From: Bowmanella pacifica
GTDB lineage: Bacteria; Pseudomonadota; Gammaproteobacteria; Enterobacterales; Alteromonadaceae
Assembly: GCF_014645355.1 (NCBI RefSeq)
Contig: NZ_BMLS01000003.1
Location: forward strand, 186,001-250,000
Direction of reading: 5' to 3'
Length of the DNA stretch: 64,000 bases
Position 1 is the first letter of the stretch, and every line of letters begins with the position of its first letter. The position numbers were made by a program, and so were the translations under genes. Under the pieces are notes generated by a model. That model had not been told where the DNA came from and made no database searches. It saw only the letters and a list, made by a program, of their open reading frames with translations. Positions 1 through 8,355 of the stretch are shown one piece after another.

Positions 1-752
1 ACCAATGGCTGGAACAGGTCCTGAACTCGCCGGCCTTCAAGCAGGCAAAATACAAAGTGGTCATGGCCCACCAGGGCGCCTTTGGTTTAGGTGATAATAC
101 CGTTCCTGTACTGGCTAACCCAATACTGCAACTGGTGGAGTTGGATGATGCAAATAACGAGCAAGTCACCGAACTGGCCTTTCCCCTGACAGCCGAGCAA
201 TGGCAACAACAAGTCGTGCCGAAGCTGGCAACAATTACTGAGGTACGTTATCAATATCCACTGGAGCAGGATATTTGGTTTAAAGATATTGAACCCTTAC
301 TGGTGCAACACGGAGTGGACCTCGTTCATATCGGCCATTCCCATGTTTGGAACCGCGCACAGGTGGGCAATATGCATTATCTGGAAAGCTCTAATGTCGG
401 CAATTCATACGGGGCGTATTTTCAGGACAACTCTGCGCAATACACTAAAAACAAGCGTGCCAGTTATGCGGACTTCTGGGCCGATGTAGCATCCGAGACA
501 CCGCGCTGGGCTGCTCATGATTACCCGGCCTTTGGTGATCCCCAAGGACGCGAAATGGCTTATCCCACAATCTACAGCCCAATGAGTATGCTCAATGACA
601 GTTATCCCAACCTGCCTTTTGTGGCATCCAATGACTTGAGCGTGTTTTCGGTACTGGATACCCAAAGTGGTAGCGTTAAAAGTTACGTGTTTGATCCTTC
701 AGACCTGAAAGGCGACGTCTTACTGTTTGACGAGTTCTCTGTAAATCACTAA
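1..752 (+). CDS. metallophosphoesterase, 3' part (5' end outside window)
   Basis: The reading frame is open from base 3 and runs to the TAA at 750-752, so the gene starts upstream of the window and only about 249 residues are visible. The fragment has features of calcineurin-like metallophosphoesterases: a conserved VMAHQG segment just after the window start and a GHSH metal-binding motif near bases 330-345, where His residues normally bind the dinuclear metal centre. The region after GHSH (YLESSNVGNSYG) resembles the C-terminal part of phosphoesterases that act in the periplasm, but any signal peptide is off-window. The substrate cannot be told. A hairpin terminator follows the stop. Family assignment is fairly safe; specific function is not. 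Confidence 0.75.
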   Translation, partial: QWLEQVLNSPAFKQAKYKVVMAHQGAFGLGDNTVPVLANPILQLVELDDANNEQVTELAFPLTAEQWQQQVVPKLATITEVRYQYPLEQDIWFKDIEPLLVQHGVDLVHIGHSHVWNRAQVGNMHYLESSNVGNSYGAYFQDNSAQYTKNKRASYADFWADVASETPRWAAHDYPAFGDPQGREMAYPTIYSPMSMLNDSYPNLPFVASNDLSVFSVLDTQSGSVKSYVFDPSDLKGDVLLFDEFSVNH

Positions 753-768
753 GGCTTGTTAAGCCACC

Positions 769-803
769 AGACAGCCTTGGGCGGCTAACCCTAGGCTGTC
801 TTT
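769..803 (+). terminator. rho-independent terminator after the phosphoesterase
   Basis: Bases 769-781 (agacagccttggg) pair with 789-801 (ccctaggctgtct), a 13-bp stem with one mismatch and a 7-nt loop, followed by a short T run. It lies 17 bases after the stop codon and before the pepE promoter region. Confidence 0.7.
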
Positions 804-886
804 GCCATTACCTGGCAGATGCGCCCTTATCAGGGCTTACGGAATATTTTATACTGCCTTCTCCTACCCCAGAAATATAACATCAA

Positions 887-1579
887 ATGAACGTATTAAT
901 GCTTAGTAGCTCCAGAGAAGGCCAGCATGGCTATCTGGAAACCGCCCGCCCCGCCATTTTGGAACACCTTGCAGGTATTAATGAACTGCTGTTTGTGCCC
1001 TTTGCCGGCGTCACCCTAGGCTGGGATGATTATGTTGAAAAAGTGCAGCTAGCACTACCCGAATTAAAAGTAACGGGTATCCATCAAACTGCAGATGCGG
1101 TGCGTGCCGTTAACTCGGCTCAAGCCATTGCCGTAGGCGGCGGCAATACCTTTAACCTACTCAACGAACTGTACAAGCAAGACTTGTTGGCCTGTATTCG
1201 CGACAAAGTTAAAAATGGCCTGCCATATATTGGCTGGAGCGCCGGGTCAAATATTTGCGGTAACAGCATCCGCACCACCAATGACATGCCTATTATTGAA
1301 CCGCCTTCCTTTGACGCTTTGCAATTCGTGCCGTTTCAGATAAACCCCCACTATACTGACTATCAGCCGCCGGGACATAACGGTGAAACCAGGGCGCAGC
1401 GCCTGGCAGAATTTATGGTATTAAACCCAGCTATGCCGATAGTGGCTATCCGTGAAGGCAGTGCACTGCAAAGAGTAGATAATCAACTAACCTTAACCGG
1501 CCCACACCCCGGCATTCTGTTCTTAGGGGGTGAACAACAAGACATCCCTGCTGGACAGGATCTGTCTCACTTACTCTAG
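887..1579 (+). CDS. pepE: dipeptidase E (aspartyl dipeptidase, peptidase S51)
   Basis: A 230-residue cytoplasmic serine peptidase that hydrolyses dipeptides with N-terminal aspartate. The S51 nucleophile motif is present as GWSAGS, with Ser118 in the Ser-His-Glu type triad. It is preceded by the glycine-rich GGGNTFNLL segment and followed by the conserved [10 protein letters not shown] stretch; a NPHYTDY segment supplies the likely catalytic histidine. The length matches the E. coli enzyme (229 aa). The ATG at 887 has only a weak ribosome binding site but lies at the expected N-terminus (MNVLMLSSS). The gene ends 11 bases before upp on the same strand, and its stop overlaps the upp Shine-Dalgarno, so the two are probably cotranscribed. 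Confidence 0.95.
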   Translation: MNVLMLSSSREGQHGYLETARPAILEHLAGINELLFVPFAGVTLGWDDYVEKVQLALPELKVTGIHQTADAVRAVNSAQAIAVGGGNTFNLLNELYKQDLLACIRDKVKNGLPYIGWSAGSNICGNSIRTTNDMPIIEPPSFDALQFVPFQINPHYTDYQPPGHNGETRAQRLAEFMVLNPAMPIVAIREGSALQRVDNQLTLTGPHPGILFLGGEQQDIPAGQDLSHLL

Positions 1580-1590
1580 GAGATACTGCT

Positions 1591-2217
1591 ATGAAAGTGG
1601 TTGAGGTGATGCACCCACTGGTCAAACATAAAATTGGCCTGCTTCGCAATGCTGCCATCAGTACCCGTGAATTTCGCACACTGGCAAGGGAAATAGGCAG
1701 TCTGCTGACCTATGAAGCAACAGCAGACTTACCTACCGAGAAAACCCATATACAGTGCTGGAGCGGTGAAATTGAGATCGATCAGATCCAGGGGAAAAAG
1801 GTCACTATCGTGCCTATCCTGCGAGCCGGTCTTGGGATGATGGACGGCGTACTGGAATTGATCCCCAATGCGAGAATCAGCGTGGTCGGCATGTACCGCA
1901 ACGAAGAAACGCTGCAACCGGTGCCCTATTTTCAAAAACTCACCGCCGATTTGGACCAGCGCCTGGCTATTATTGTTGACCCCATGCTCGCCACCGGGGG
2001 GTCAATGATTGCTACAGTCGACCTGCTCAAAGCCAATGGCTGTAAGCAAATCAAAGCCCTGGTATTAGTCGCGGCCCCTGAAGGTATTGATGCCCTGGCG
2101 GCCAAGCACCCCGATGTGGAACTCTATACCGCCGCCGTCGATCGGCAGCTAAACGAACAGGGCTATATCCTGCCGGGCTTAGGTGATGCCGGCGATAAAC
2201 TGTTCGGCACCAAATAG
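1591..2217 (+). CDS. upp: uracil phosphoribosyltransferase
   Basis: A 208-residue cytoplasmic enzyme that makes UMP from uracil and PRPP in pyrimidine salvage. The PRPP-binding loop is visible as [11 protein letters not shown] (about residues 130-140), and the C-terminal uracil-binding region reads [16 protein letters not shown], both standard for Upp. Length equals the E. coli protein. The start is supported by AGGAGA 7 bases upstream of the ATG. It follows pepE by 11 bases and is closed by a strong terminator. Linkage with pepE suggests a nutrient-salvage unit, but that is inference. Confidence 0.98.
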   Translation: MKVVEVMHPLVKHKIGLLRNAAISTREFRTLAREIGSLLTYEATADLPTEKTHIQCWSGEIEIDQIQGKKVTIVPILRAGLGMMDGVLELIPNARISVVGMYRNEETLQPVPYFQKLTADLDQRLAIIVDPMLATGGSMIATVDLLKANGCKQIKALVLVAAPEGIDALAAKHPDVELYTAAVDRQLNEQGYILPGLGDAGDKLFGTK

Positions 2218-2221
2218 ACAC

Positions 2222-2250
2222 AAAAAACCCCGTATTAGCGGGGTTTTGCT
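2222..2250. terminator. bidirectional terminator between upp and the thioesterase gene
   Basis: AAAACCCC (2224-2231) pairs with GGGGTTTT (2240-2247) around an 8-nt loop; T-rich sequence lies on both strands. It sits between two convergent genes and overlaps the last codons of the minus-strand gene, whose stop is at 2235. Confidence 0.85.
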
Positions 2251-2711
2251 TTTACCGATAAAGTCAATCGGAAGGTCGCCATTGGCGTATCACCATGCAG
2301 TGTCGGACAAGTTACCACGACACTGACGGTACGATTAATTCTCTGCCCACTAACAATGGACTCATCCAGCATCTGATCAATCAAGGCACCATCGTTACTA
2401 ACAAAATGCACGCGTGCTTCGGGCCGCATTAAGAACTCACCCTGCACATCCTTAAAGGCAAAATTCGCATTCACGCCCCGCGCTTTGGCTTTATGGAACA
2501 CCAAAAACGCGCCGGCCAGATCAGCGCCGATGGCCAGCGCCCCAAAATATACGCTCCCCAAGTGATTCTTGGTACGCCAGGTATGAGGGATGCTAACTTC
2601 CAGACTGTCTTCATCCATACGTTCAATGCGCGGTGAGCAAAAGCCAATCAGTGGGATATAACGCCAGGCAAAGAGTTTTAATCCCCAGTTGGCTTTAGTC
2701 GTTAATTTCAT
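2235..2711 (-). CDS. hotdog-fold thioesterase family protein (DUF4442/PaaI-like)
   Basis: A 158-residue protein with the layout of DUF4442/PaaI-like hotdog enzymes: an N-terminal helix (KLFAWRYIPLIGF), the segment TKNHLGSVYFGALAIGADLAGA that forms the central hotdog helix, and a beta-rich C-terminal half. Members hydrolyse or bind acyl-CoA/acyl-ACP thioesters, usually without a universally conserved catalytic residue, so the substrate is unknown here. The upstream region contains a near-perfect FadR-like palindrome (2755-2767), which points to acyl-CoA metabolism. It is transcribed alone and converges on upp with a shared terminator. Family call good; activity inferred. Confidence 0.8.
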   Translation of the reverse strand: MKLTTKANWGLKLFAWRYIPLIGFCSPRIERMDEDSLEVSIPHTWRTKNHLGSVYFGALAIGADLAGAFLVFHKAKARGVNANFAFKDVQGEFLMRPEARVHFVSNDGALIDQMLDESIVSGQRINRTVSVVVTCPTLHGDTPMATFRLTLSVKAKPR

Positions 2712-2754
2712 GCCATTTCTTCACAATACAGCTTATTATCGCTGCAGATTAACA

Positions 2755-2767
2755 CTGGTTAGACCAG
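2755..2767. promoter_or_regulatory. candidate FadR operator upstream of the hotdog thioesterase
   Basis: CTGGTTAGACCAG has arms CTGGT/ACCAG, matching the core of E. coli FadR sites such as the fadBA operator (CTGGTACGACCAG). On the minus strand a possible -10 GATAAT (complement of 2735-2740) lies downstream, so the palindrome would cover the -35 region and repression is geometrically plausible. FadR itself is not in the window. Confidence 0.5.
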
Positions 2768-2784
2768 AAGACCATGCATGATGA

Positions 2785-3456
2785 TTAAATAATCGGAGTC
2801 AGATCCAGGTACCGGGCAGCCATATCAGGGTTTGACAGTCTGGGGATGCAACCCAGCAGTGGCGCATCAATATGCGCCTTTAGAAAGGCCTGGTTTTCTG
2901 CCAGTAGCGGCATATCAACATCTACCTGATTTGCCACCCAGCCTGCCAACGGCAGACCGTCACGACGGATCGCTTCAGCGGTCAGTAAGGCATGATTCAA
3001 ACAGCCCAGACGCATCCCAACAACCAAAATAACCGGCATGTTCTGCCGGATCACGAAGTCGGACATAAACTGTCCCTCTCCCAAGGGTAAACGCCATCCA
3101 CCGGCGCCTTCGACCAGCAACACATCAGGCGCTAAGGCTGATAATCGCTGCTGGGCCTCTACCAGTTGGTTGATGTCTATGCTTATGCCCGCTTCTGCGG
3201 CAGCAAGATGCGGCGCGATGGGCGCTTCGAAGGCAAAGGGATTAACCCATTCGTAATCAAGAGGCAGACTGCTTGTCGCCTGTAGCGTCAGTGCATCATC
3301 ATTACGAAGCCCATCGGGGGTGTTTTCACAGCCGGATGCCACGGGCTTAAAGGCCGCTGTTTTCAAGCGGCGGTTTTTAAACTGGGTTAGCATAGCGCGT
3401 GATACAAAGGTCTTACCCACCTCGGTATCCGTACCTGTTACAAAAAAACATTTCAC
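2785..3456 (-). CDS. bioD: dethiobiotin synthetase
   Basis: A 223-residue ATP-dependent enzyme that closes the ureido ring of dethiobiotin from 7,8-diaminopelargonate and CO2. The P-loop GTDTEVGKT (residues 8-16) and the KPVASGC and VEGAGGWRLP segments are diagnostic. The start codon is GTG at 3456, overlapping the bioC stop in a GTGA arrangement (4-nt overlap), which implies translational coupling. Last gene of bioB-F-C-D; 73 bases separate it from the thioesterase gene downstream. Confidence 0.96.
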   Translation of the reverse strand: MKCFFVTGTDTEVGKTFVSRAMLTQFKNRRLKTAAFKPVASGCENTPDGLRNDDALTLQATSSLPLDYEWVNPFAFEAPIAPHLAAAEAGISIDINQLVEAQQRLSALAPDVLLVEGAGGWRLPLGEGQFMSDFVIRQNMPVILVVGMRLGCLNHALLTAEAIRRDGLPLAGWVANQVDVDMPLLAENQAFLKAHIDAPLLGCIPRLSNPDMAARYLDLTPII

Positions 3457-4223
3457 TTTTGTATCTCCACAAAGGCCACCTGGTAACTTATCGGCAAACG
3501 TCCCGATTTTGCGTAGGCCTTCTGATAATAAGCCTCAAGTTTGCCTAGGGTATGACGGTTTAAACCACTAGGCTGGTTACTTAAGGCCACGCCAGCACCA
3601 ATGTCTTTCATCGAGTGCAGCACTTCACTGAGACTGTTATGCCAGGTCTGATAAGCTTTGTCTTCAACCTGGCAGTGCAGGCCTGCCCTAAGGGCACTGG
3701 TGTAGATATCTTGTACCGAACAAAATGCATTAGCCGAAGTGGGCTGCCCAAGGGCTAACCACCCCTGATGTAACTCCTTCAGCGAGCCCTCCACCATAAT
3801 GGCTAGCAATCCTTTTGCACCAGGTTTGAGTACCCGCGCCAGCTCGCTAAAGACTCGGTCAAGAGGCTGGCACCATTGCAATACCATGCTGGAAAACACG
3901 CCATGCAGGCAGTCATCAGTCAAAGGTAAATGTTCCGCGTCTGCGACCATAAAATCAGCACTGTTGCCATGGGCCTGCGCGGCAAACCTGGTCATGCCCT
4001 CGGCCAGGTCCAATGCCAGCAGACGCTGACACTTGTCAGCCAGCAGTCGACTGATACGTCCGGTTCCACAGCCAATATCTAAAACCAGCCCGGAGCTAGC
4101 CGGCATCCTTTGTATGGCCTCTAGCCCGATTTGCAGTTGTACATCGGCCAGTTGATCATAACGCTTGGCCGCCTGACTGAATCGCTGGGCAATGCGCTGT
4201 TTAGTGTGGCATTCAGCCAACAT
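3453..4223 (-). CDS. bioC: malonyl-ACP O-methyltransferase
   Basis: A 256-residue SAM-dependent methyltransferase that caps the malonyl-ACP carboxyl group so that fatty-acid synthesis can build the pimeloyl chain. The SAM-binding motif I (VLDIGCGTGRISR, about residues 47-59) and the later ADAEHLPL and GVFSSMVLQW segments fit BioC. The ATG at 4223 lies inside bioF (11-nt overlap) and the stop overlaps the bioD GTG. No bioH, bioG or similar esterase, which would remove the methyl ester, is present in the window, so that step must be encoded elsewhere. Confidence 0.94.
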   Translation of the reverse strand: MLAECHTKQRIAQRFSQAAKRYDQLADVQLQIGLEAIQRMPASSGLVLDIGCGTGRISRLLADKCQRLLALDLAEGMTRFAAQAHGNSADFMVADAEHLPLTDDCLHGVFSSMVLQWCQPLDRVFSELARVLKPGAKGLLAIMVEGSLKELHQGWLALGQPTSANAFCSVQDIYTSALRAGLHCQVEDKAYQTWHNSLSEVLHSMKDIGAGVALSNQPSGLNRHTLGKLEAYYQKAYAKSGRLPISYQVAFVEIQK

Positions 4224-5370
4224 GCGTCATTCCCCTAACAAGTGTTTGAATCAATTGATTAATATCTGCTTCTGTATGGGCCGCACTGATGGTTATGCGT
4301 AACCTTGAACTGGCCGGTGGAACTGTAGGAGGACGAATAGGCGTAAGCCACATACCTTGTTCTCTTAGTTTGCTTGCCAGTGCCATGCAGTGTTTAGCAT
4401 CACCAATTAACAGTGGCTGGATGGCTGTCTGAGAGGCCATCAACGGCAGTCCCTGCTGACCGGCCAAGTGCCGAAAGAACTGAATATTGTGATTCAACTT
4501 GTCTCTTCGCCAGGCTTGCGTATCAATAAGTTTCAGGCTCCCCAAGGTAATCGCCGCCAACAACGGGGACATAGCCGTGCTGTAGATATAGTGGCGGGCA
4601 TAATTAACCAAATAAGCATAGATAGCATCTGGTACGGCTAGAAATGCGCCGCTGGTGCCAACGGCTTTGCCGAAGGTAGCCATCAGTAAAGGCAATTGTG
4701 GCTGCGCCCACTGGCTTGCCACGCCCAAGCCGTCATGTCCGGAAACACCAAAGCCATGGGCATCATCCACATACAATAAAGCCTCATGCTGTGCGCCAAG
4801 AAGGCTCAGTTGTTCAAGCGGCGCCACATCGCCATCCATGCTGAAAACACCTTCGCTCATTACCAGGGTATCCCCCTGCGCTTTTTGCAGCAGCGACGCC
4901 AAATGTGTCATGTCATTGTGCGCAAAGCGTTGCAGTTTAGCGCCCGAAGCAAGTGCACCGTCCAACATCGAAGCATGGCATAACTTATCAGCCAGAATAC
5001 TGCCGCCACGCTGCATCAGGGTCTGAATCAGGGCCTGGTTAGCGGCAAAACCACTGTTAAACAGCAATACCCGTTCCCGCTCCAGACGCTCAGCAAGATA
5101 ATCTTCCAACTCTGCATGTGCCAGGCTATGGCCGGTTACCAGTGCAGAGGCTCCGCTCCCCGTCGACCAATGCTGCGCCGCCTCGGTGGCGACCTGTTTA
5201 AGTGCATCACTGTGCGCCAGGCCCAGATAATCGTTGCTTGAGAAGTTGAGATATTGCCGTCCATTCACAACCAGCGTGCGACCATCGGTCTGTTCCACCA
5301 CCTGACATTGACGAAACAGACTGGCCGCACGCCGCTCAGCCAGTTCGGAGGCGACAAATTCAAAAGCCAT
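4213..5370 (-). CDS. bioF: 8-amino-7-oxononanoate synthase
   Basis: A 385-residue PLP-dependent alpha-oxoamine synthase that condenses pimeloyl-ACP with L-alanine. Visible hallmarks are NFSSNDYLGLA near the N-terminus, the GHSLAH segment, YVDDAHGFGVSG and ATFGKAVGTSGAF, in which the lysine should form the PLP Schiff base. Length equals the E. coli enzyme. Only 5 bases separate its ATG from the bioB stop and no clear Shine-Dalgarno is present, so initiation probably depends on coupling to bioB translation. Confidence 0.96.
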   Translation of the reverse strand: MAFEFVASELAERRAASLFRQCQVVEQTDGRTLVVNGRQYLNFSSNDYLGLAHSDALKQVATEAAQHWSTGSGASALVTGHSLAHAELEDYLAERLERERVLLFNSGFAANQALIQTLMQRGGSILADKLCHASMLDGALASGAKLQRFAHNDMTHLASLLQKAQGDTLVMSEGVFSMDGDVAPLEQLSLLGAQHEALLYVDDAHGFGVSGHDGLGVASQWAQPQLPLLMATFGKAVGTSGAFLAVPDAIYAYLVNYARHYIYSTAMSPLLAAITLGSLKLIDTQAWRRDKLNHNIQFFRHLAGQQGLPLMASQTAIQPLLIGDAKHCMALASKLREQGMWLTPIRPPTVPPASSRLRITISAAHTEADINQLIQTLVRGMTHVG

Positions 5371-5375
5371 AAGGA

Positions 5376-6425
5376 TTATAAGCTGGCGTCGTGGAACAAG
5401 GCTTCACTTTGCTGGGCGCTTACTGCGTCCCGCAGCACGGCCTCATGAGCCTCATCAGAGTATTGACGGGTTCGCTCGGTATTGATGCCCAATTTACGGA
5501 ATAACTGCACATCGGTATGGGCTTCTGGATTTGAGGTTGTCAGGAGCTTACAGCCATAAAAGATTGAGTTTGCCCCCGCCATAAAGCATAAGGCTTGCAT
5601 CTGTTCGTTCATGGCTTCACGCCCGGCTGACAGTCGCACATGGCTTTTTGGCATCATAATACGGGCGATGGCAATAGTGCGGATAAATTCAAATTGGTCG
5701 AGTTCTTCCACATCATCCAGCGGCGTGCCCTTCACCTTCACGAGCATATTGATAGGTACACTTTCCGGTTGCTGCGGTAAATTTGCCAGCTGCACCAGCA
5801 ATCCGGCTCTGTCGTTATCGCTCTCCCCCATACCGACAATACCACCCGAGCATACGTTCATACCGGCGGCACGAACATTCTCCAGGGTATTCAGGCGATC
5901 CTGATAGGTACGAGTGCTAATGATCTCACCGTAAAATTCAGGCGAGGTGTCCAGGTTGTGGTTGTAATAGTCCAAGCCAGCATCCTTAAGCATCATGGCC
6001 TGTTCACGGGACAGCATGCCAAGCGTCATACAGGTTTCCATACCCAGCTTTTTCACGCCTTTTATCATTTCAATCACGTAGGGCATATCCCTGTCTTTAG
6101 GATTTCGCCAGGCAGCTCCCATGCAAAAACGGGTGGAGCCCACCGCTTTGGCCTCTTTGGCTCGCTCCAGCACTTTTTCCACTTCCATCAGGCGCTCTTT
6201 TTCCAAGCCGGTGTCATAGCGGGCACTTTGGGGACAATACTTGCAGTCCTCCGGACAGGCGCCGGTTTTTATCGACAGCAGTGTACTCACCTGCACTTCA
6301 TTAGGATTAAAATGCTGGCGGTGCACCATCTGCGCCTGGAACAATAGATCATTGAATGGCAACGCAAACAGATCACGCACTTGTTGAACCGTCCAATCAT
6401 GACGGATGGCAGCCGAAGCCTGCAT
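5376..6425 (-). CDS. bioB: biotin synthase
   Basis: A 349-residue radical-SAM enzyme that inserts sulfur into dethiobiotin. The radical-SAM cluster motif reads CPEDCKYC (Cys57, Cys61, Cys64), and the conserved [13 protein letters not shown] and [11 protein letters not shown] segments are present. The N-terminus ([19 protein letters not shown]) aligns with known BioB. An AAGGA Shine-Dalgarno lies 7 bases before the ATG. First gene of the minus-strand operon, transcribed divergently from bioA through a shared BirA-like control region. Confidence 0.97.
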   Translation of the reverse strand: MQASAAIRHDWTVQQVRDLFALPFNDLLFQAQMVHRQHFNPNEVQVSTLLSIKTGACPEDCKYCPQSARYDTGLEKERLMEVEKVLERAKEAKAVGSTRFCMGAAWRNPKDRDMPYVIEMIKGVKKLGMETCMTLGMLSREQAMMLKDAGLDYYNHNLDTSPEFYGEIISTRTYQDRLNTLENVRAAGMNVCSGGIVGMGESDNDRAGLLVQLANLPQQPESVPINMLVKVKGTPLDDVEELDQFEFIRTIAIARIMMPKSHVRLSAGREAMNEQMQALCFMAGANSIFYGCKLLTTSNPEAHTDVQLFRKLGINTERTRQYSDEAHEAVLRDAVSAQQSEALFHDASL

Positions 6426-6458
6426 AGGGATTCCTTTACACTGGGATTTAGCTTCAGT

Positions 6459-6512
6459 AGTCTATGCGCGGCCCGCACCTTGTCAACCAGAAGCGAAAAT
6501 CAAACTTTACAT
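6459..6512. promoter_or_regulatory. divergent bioB/bioA control region with candidate BirA operator
   Basis: TTGTCAACC (6480-6488) and ACTTTACAT (6504-6512) are separated by 15 bases, matching the known BirA operator layout (TTGTAAACC, about 15 nt, GGTTTACAA) well in the left half and in the TTTACA core of the right half. On the minus strand a TTGACA -35 (complement of 6481-6486) and TAGACT -10 (complement of 6459-6464) with a 16-base spacer would drive bioB, with the left operator arm covering the -35 box. Confidence 0.65.
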
Positions 6513-6529
6513 CTGGATACTTTTTAATC

Positions 6530-7795
6530 ATGGATCTTCAATTTGATCGCCAGCATATCTGGCATCCGTACACGTCCGCGCTCAACCCGTTGCCTTGTTA
6601 TGGGGTAGAACGTACCGAGAATGTATACCTGCATCTGAGCAGCGGTGAGAAGCTGATCGATGGTATGGCCTCATGGTGGTCAGCCATCCACGGTTACAAT
6701 CACCCCCAGCTTTGCCAGGCGGCACACCAGCAGATCGACACTATGTCGCACGTCATGTTTGGTGGTTTAACCCATCAACCGGCTATAAGCCTGTGTCAGT
6801 CGTTACTCGATATGGCCCCCCAAGGGTTAAATCGCGTGTTTCTGGCGGATTCCGGCTCGGTATCGGTGGAAGTTGCCATGAAAATGGCATTGCAATATTG
6901 GGCGTGCCAGGGCAACCCCAACAAACACAAGTTTCTGACCCCAAGAAACGGCTATCACGGCGATACCTTTGCAGCCATGTCAGTATGCGATCCGGTCAAC
7001 GGCATGCACAGTCTGTTCAGTCAGGCACTGCCCGAGCAGATATTCGCTCCGGCACCGCAAACCCGCTTTGGTCAGGTCTGGAACGAAGATGACATCCAAC
7101 CGCTGGCAGAGCTGATGGAGCGCCACCATCATCAGATAGCGGCACTGATCCTTGAACCTGTGGTGCAAGGTGCTGGCGGCATGCGCATCTACCATCCACA
7201 GTACCTGCGTCGGGCCCGACAGCTATGCGATGAATACAATATTTTGTTGATCGCCGATGAAATTGCCACCGGCTTTGGCCGCACGGGCAAATTGTTTGCC
7301 TGCGAGCATGCAGATATCAGCCCGGATATTCTGTGCGTAGGCAAGGCCTTAACGGGGGGGATGATGACCTTGGCCGCTACCTTATGCAGTGAAGATGTTG
7401 CCGTGGGGGTATGTCAGGGACAACCTGGGGTCTTTATGCATGGGCCGACCTTTATGGGTAATCCATTGGCCTGTGCGGTGGCCAATGCCAGTTTGAGCAT
7501 CTTACAACAAGGCCACTGGCAGACACAGGTCAATACCATTGAAGCACAACTCAAAGAACAGCTTTTACCGCTCACTGCATTGCCCTCTGTCGCCGATACC
7601 CGGGTACTGGGTGCCATTGGTGTGGTGGAATGCAAAACCCCGGTTGATGTGGCCCAGATTCAGCGCCGCTGTATCAGCCGTGGCGCTTGGGTGCGTCCGT
7701 TTGGCAAGTTAGTCTATATCATGCCGCCTTACATCATTGATTCGGCGCAGCTCGCTCAGTTAGTAGACAGCATCGCGTTTGCACTCAGTGATTAA
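6530..7795 (+). CDS. bioA: adenosylmethionine-8-amino-7-oxononanoate aminotransferase
   Basis: A 421-residue PLP enzyme of the class III aminotransferase family that converts KAPA to DAPA using SAM as amino donor. The N-terminus FDRQHIWHPYTS is typical of BioA. Further support comes from the MASWWSAIHGYNHP segment, the NGYHGDTFAAMSV motif, the DEIATGFGRTGK motif, and VGKALTGG with the PLP lysine. An open frame extends 22 codons further upstream, but the ATG at 6530 gives the conserved N-terminus and leaves the BirA-like site outside the coding region. It overlaps the convergent membrane-protein gene by four bases. Confidence 0.96.
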   Translation: MDLQFDRQHIWHPYTSALNPLPCYGVERTENVYLHLSSGEKLIDGMASWWSAIHGYNHPQLCQAAHQQIDTMSHVMFGGLTHQPAISLCQSLLDMAPQGLNRVFLADSGSVSVEVAMKMALQYWACQGNPNKHKFLTPRNGYHGDTFAAMSVCDPVNGMHSLFSQALPEQIFAPAPQTRFGQVWNEDDIQPLAELMERHHHQIAALILEPVVQGAGGMRIYHPQYLRRARQLCDEYNILLIADEIATGFGRTGKLFACEHADISPDILCVGKALTGGMMTLAATLCSEDVAVGVCQGQPGVFMHGPTFMGNPLACAVANASLSILQQGHWQTQVNTIEAQLKEQLLPLTALPSVADTRVLGAIGVVECKTPVDVAQIQRRCISRGAWVRPFGKLVYIMPPYIIDSAQLAQLVDSIAFALSD

Positions 7796-8211
7796 CCGGC
7801 AAAAGCCAGCAGCCACACCAGGCAAGCCAGCGAGAGTATGGTCAGTATCACCAGATTCAACCATAAACCATCGCTGCGCCGCCTGGTACGGCGCCTGCGG
7901 ATAACCAGAGCAATAAGGCTAAGCAAGACGGTCAGGGACAGGGTCACGACCAACCAAGCGGTCAGGGAGTGATGCCAATCCTGTTCGGTGCTAAAACCTA
8001 AGGCCTGCATAAAACCAGTCTGCAGCTCAGGTCTGGCGTAGTGAAACAGCAGCATAGCAGCAACAAAAAGTATCCAGCCCAGTACACTGCCAGCCACCAA
8101 GATGCGGAACAGCCAATCCTGTTCTGGCGGCAATTGCCGCCTTTCCATACCTGAGTAACGCCGCGAGATTGGTGACATAACGGATTTTGCTTGAGTCTGG
8201 CTGTCAGCCAA
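7792..8211 (-). CDS. small inner-membrane protein, unknown function
   Basis: A 139-residue protein not assigned to a family. It has a charged N-terminal tail (SRRYSGMERRQLPPEQDW) and three predicted membrane segments at about residues 33-56, 84-103 and 118-137, with an Arg-rich cytoplasmic loop (RRRRTRRRSDG) between the second and third. The start could also be Met12 or Met22. It converges on bioA and overlaps it by 4 bases. Composition is normal for the neighbourhood. It is probably a real gene because the hydrophobic pattern is well organised; function unknown. Confidence 0.6.
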   Translation of the reverse strand: MADSQTQAKSVMSPISRRYSGMERRQLPPEQDWLFRILVAGSVLGWILFVAAMLLFHYARPELQTGFMQALGFSTEQDWHHSLTAWLVVTLSLTVLLSLIALVIRRRRTRRRSDGLWLNLVILTILSLACLVWLLAFAG

Positions 8212-8260
8212 GTAAGATTACACACCCCGTCCGGGACACTCCAGCTAAGTTGGTTGCGAT

Positions 8261-8290
8261 CCCGGCGCATAATGGCACTAACGTGCCGGG
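8261..8290 (+). other. inverted repeats in the asnS leader
   Basis: CCCGGC (8261-8266) can pair with GCCGGG (8285-8290), or alternatively GGCAC (8274-8278) with GTGCC (8283-8287). The two pairings share bases and exclude each other. They lie 65-95 bases before the asnS start. Whether they act in control is unknown. Confidence 0.3.
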
Positions 8291-8355
8291 GCATTCCCCA
8301 ATTAATACTGTAGAGCAAATTTGAGATCCGCGCATGGATCGTCTGGAGAGGTTAG

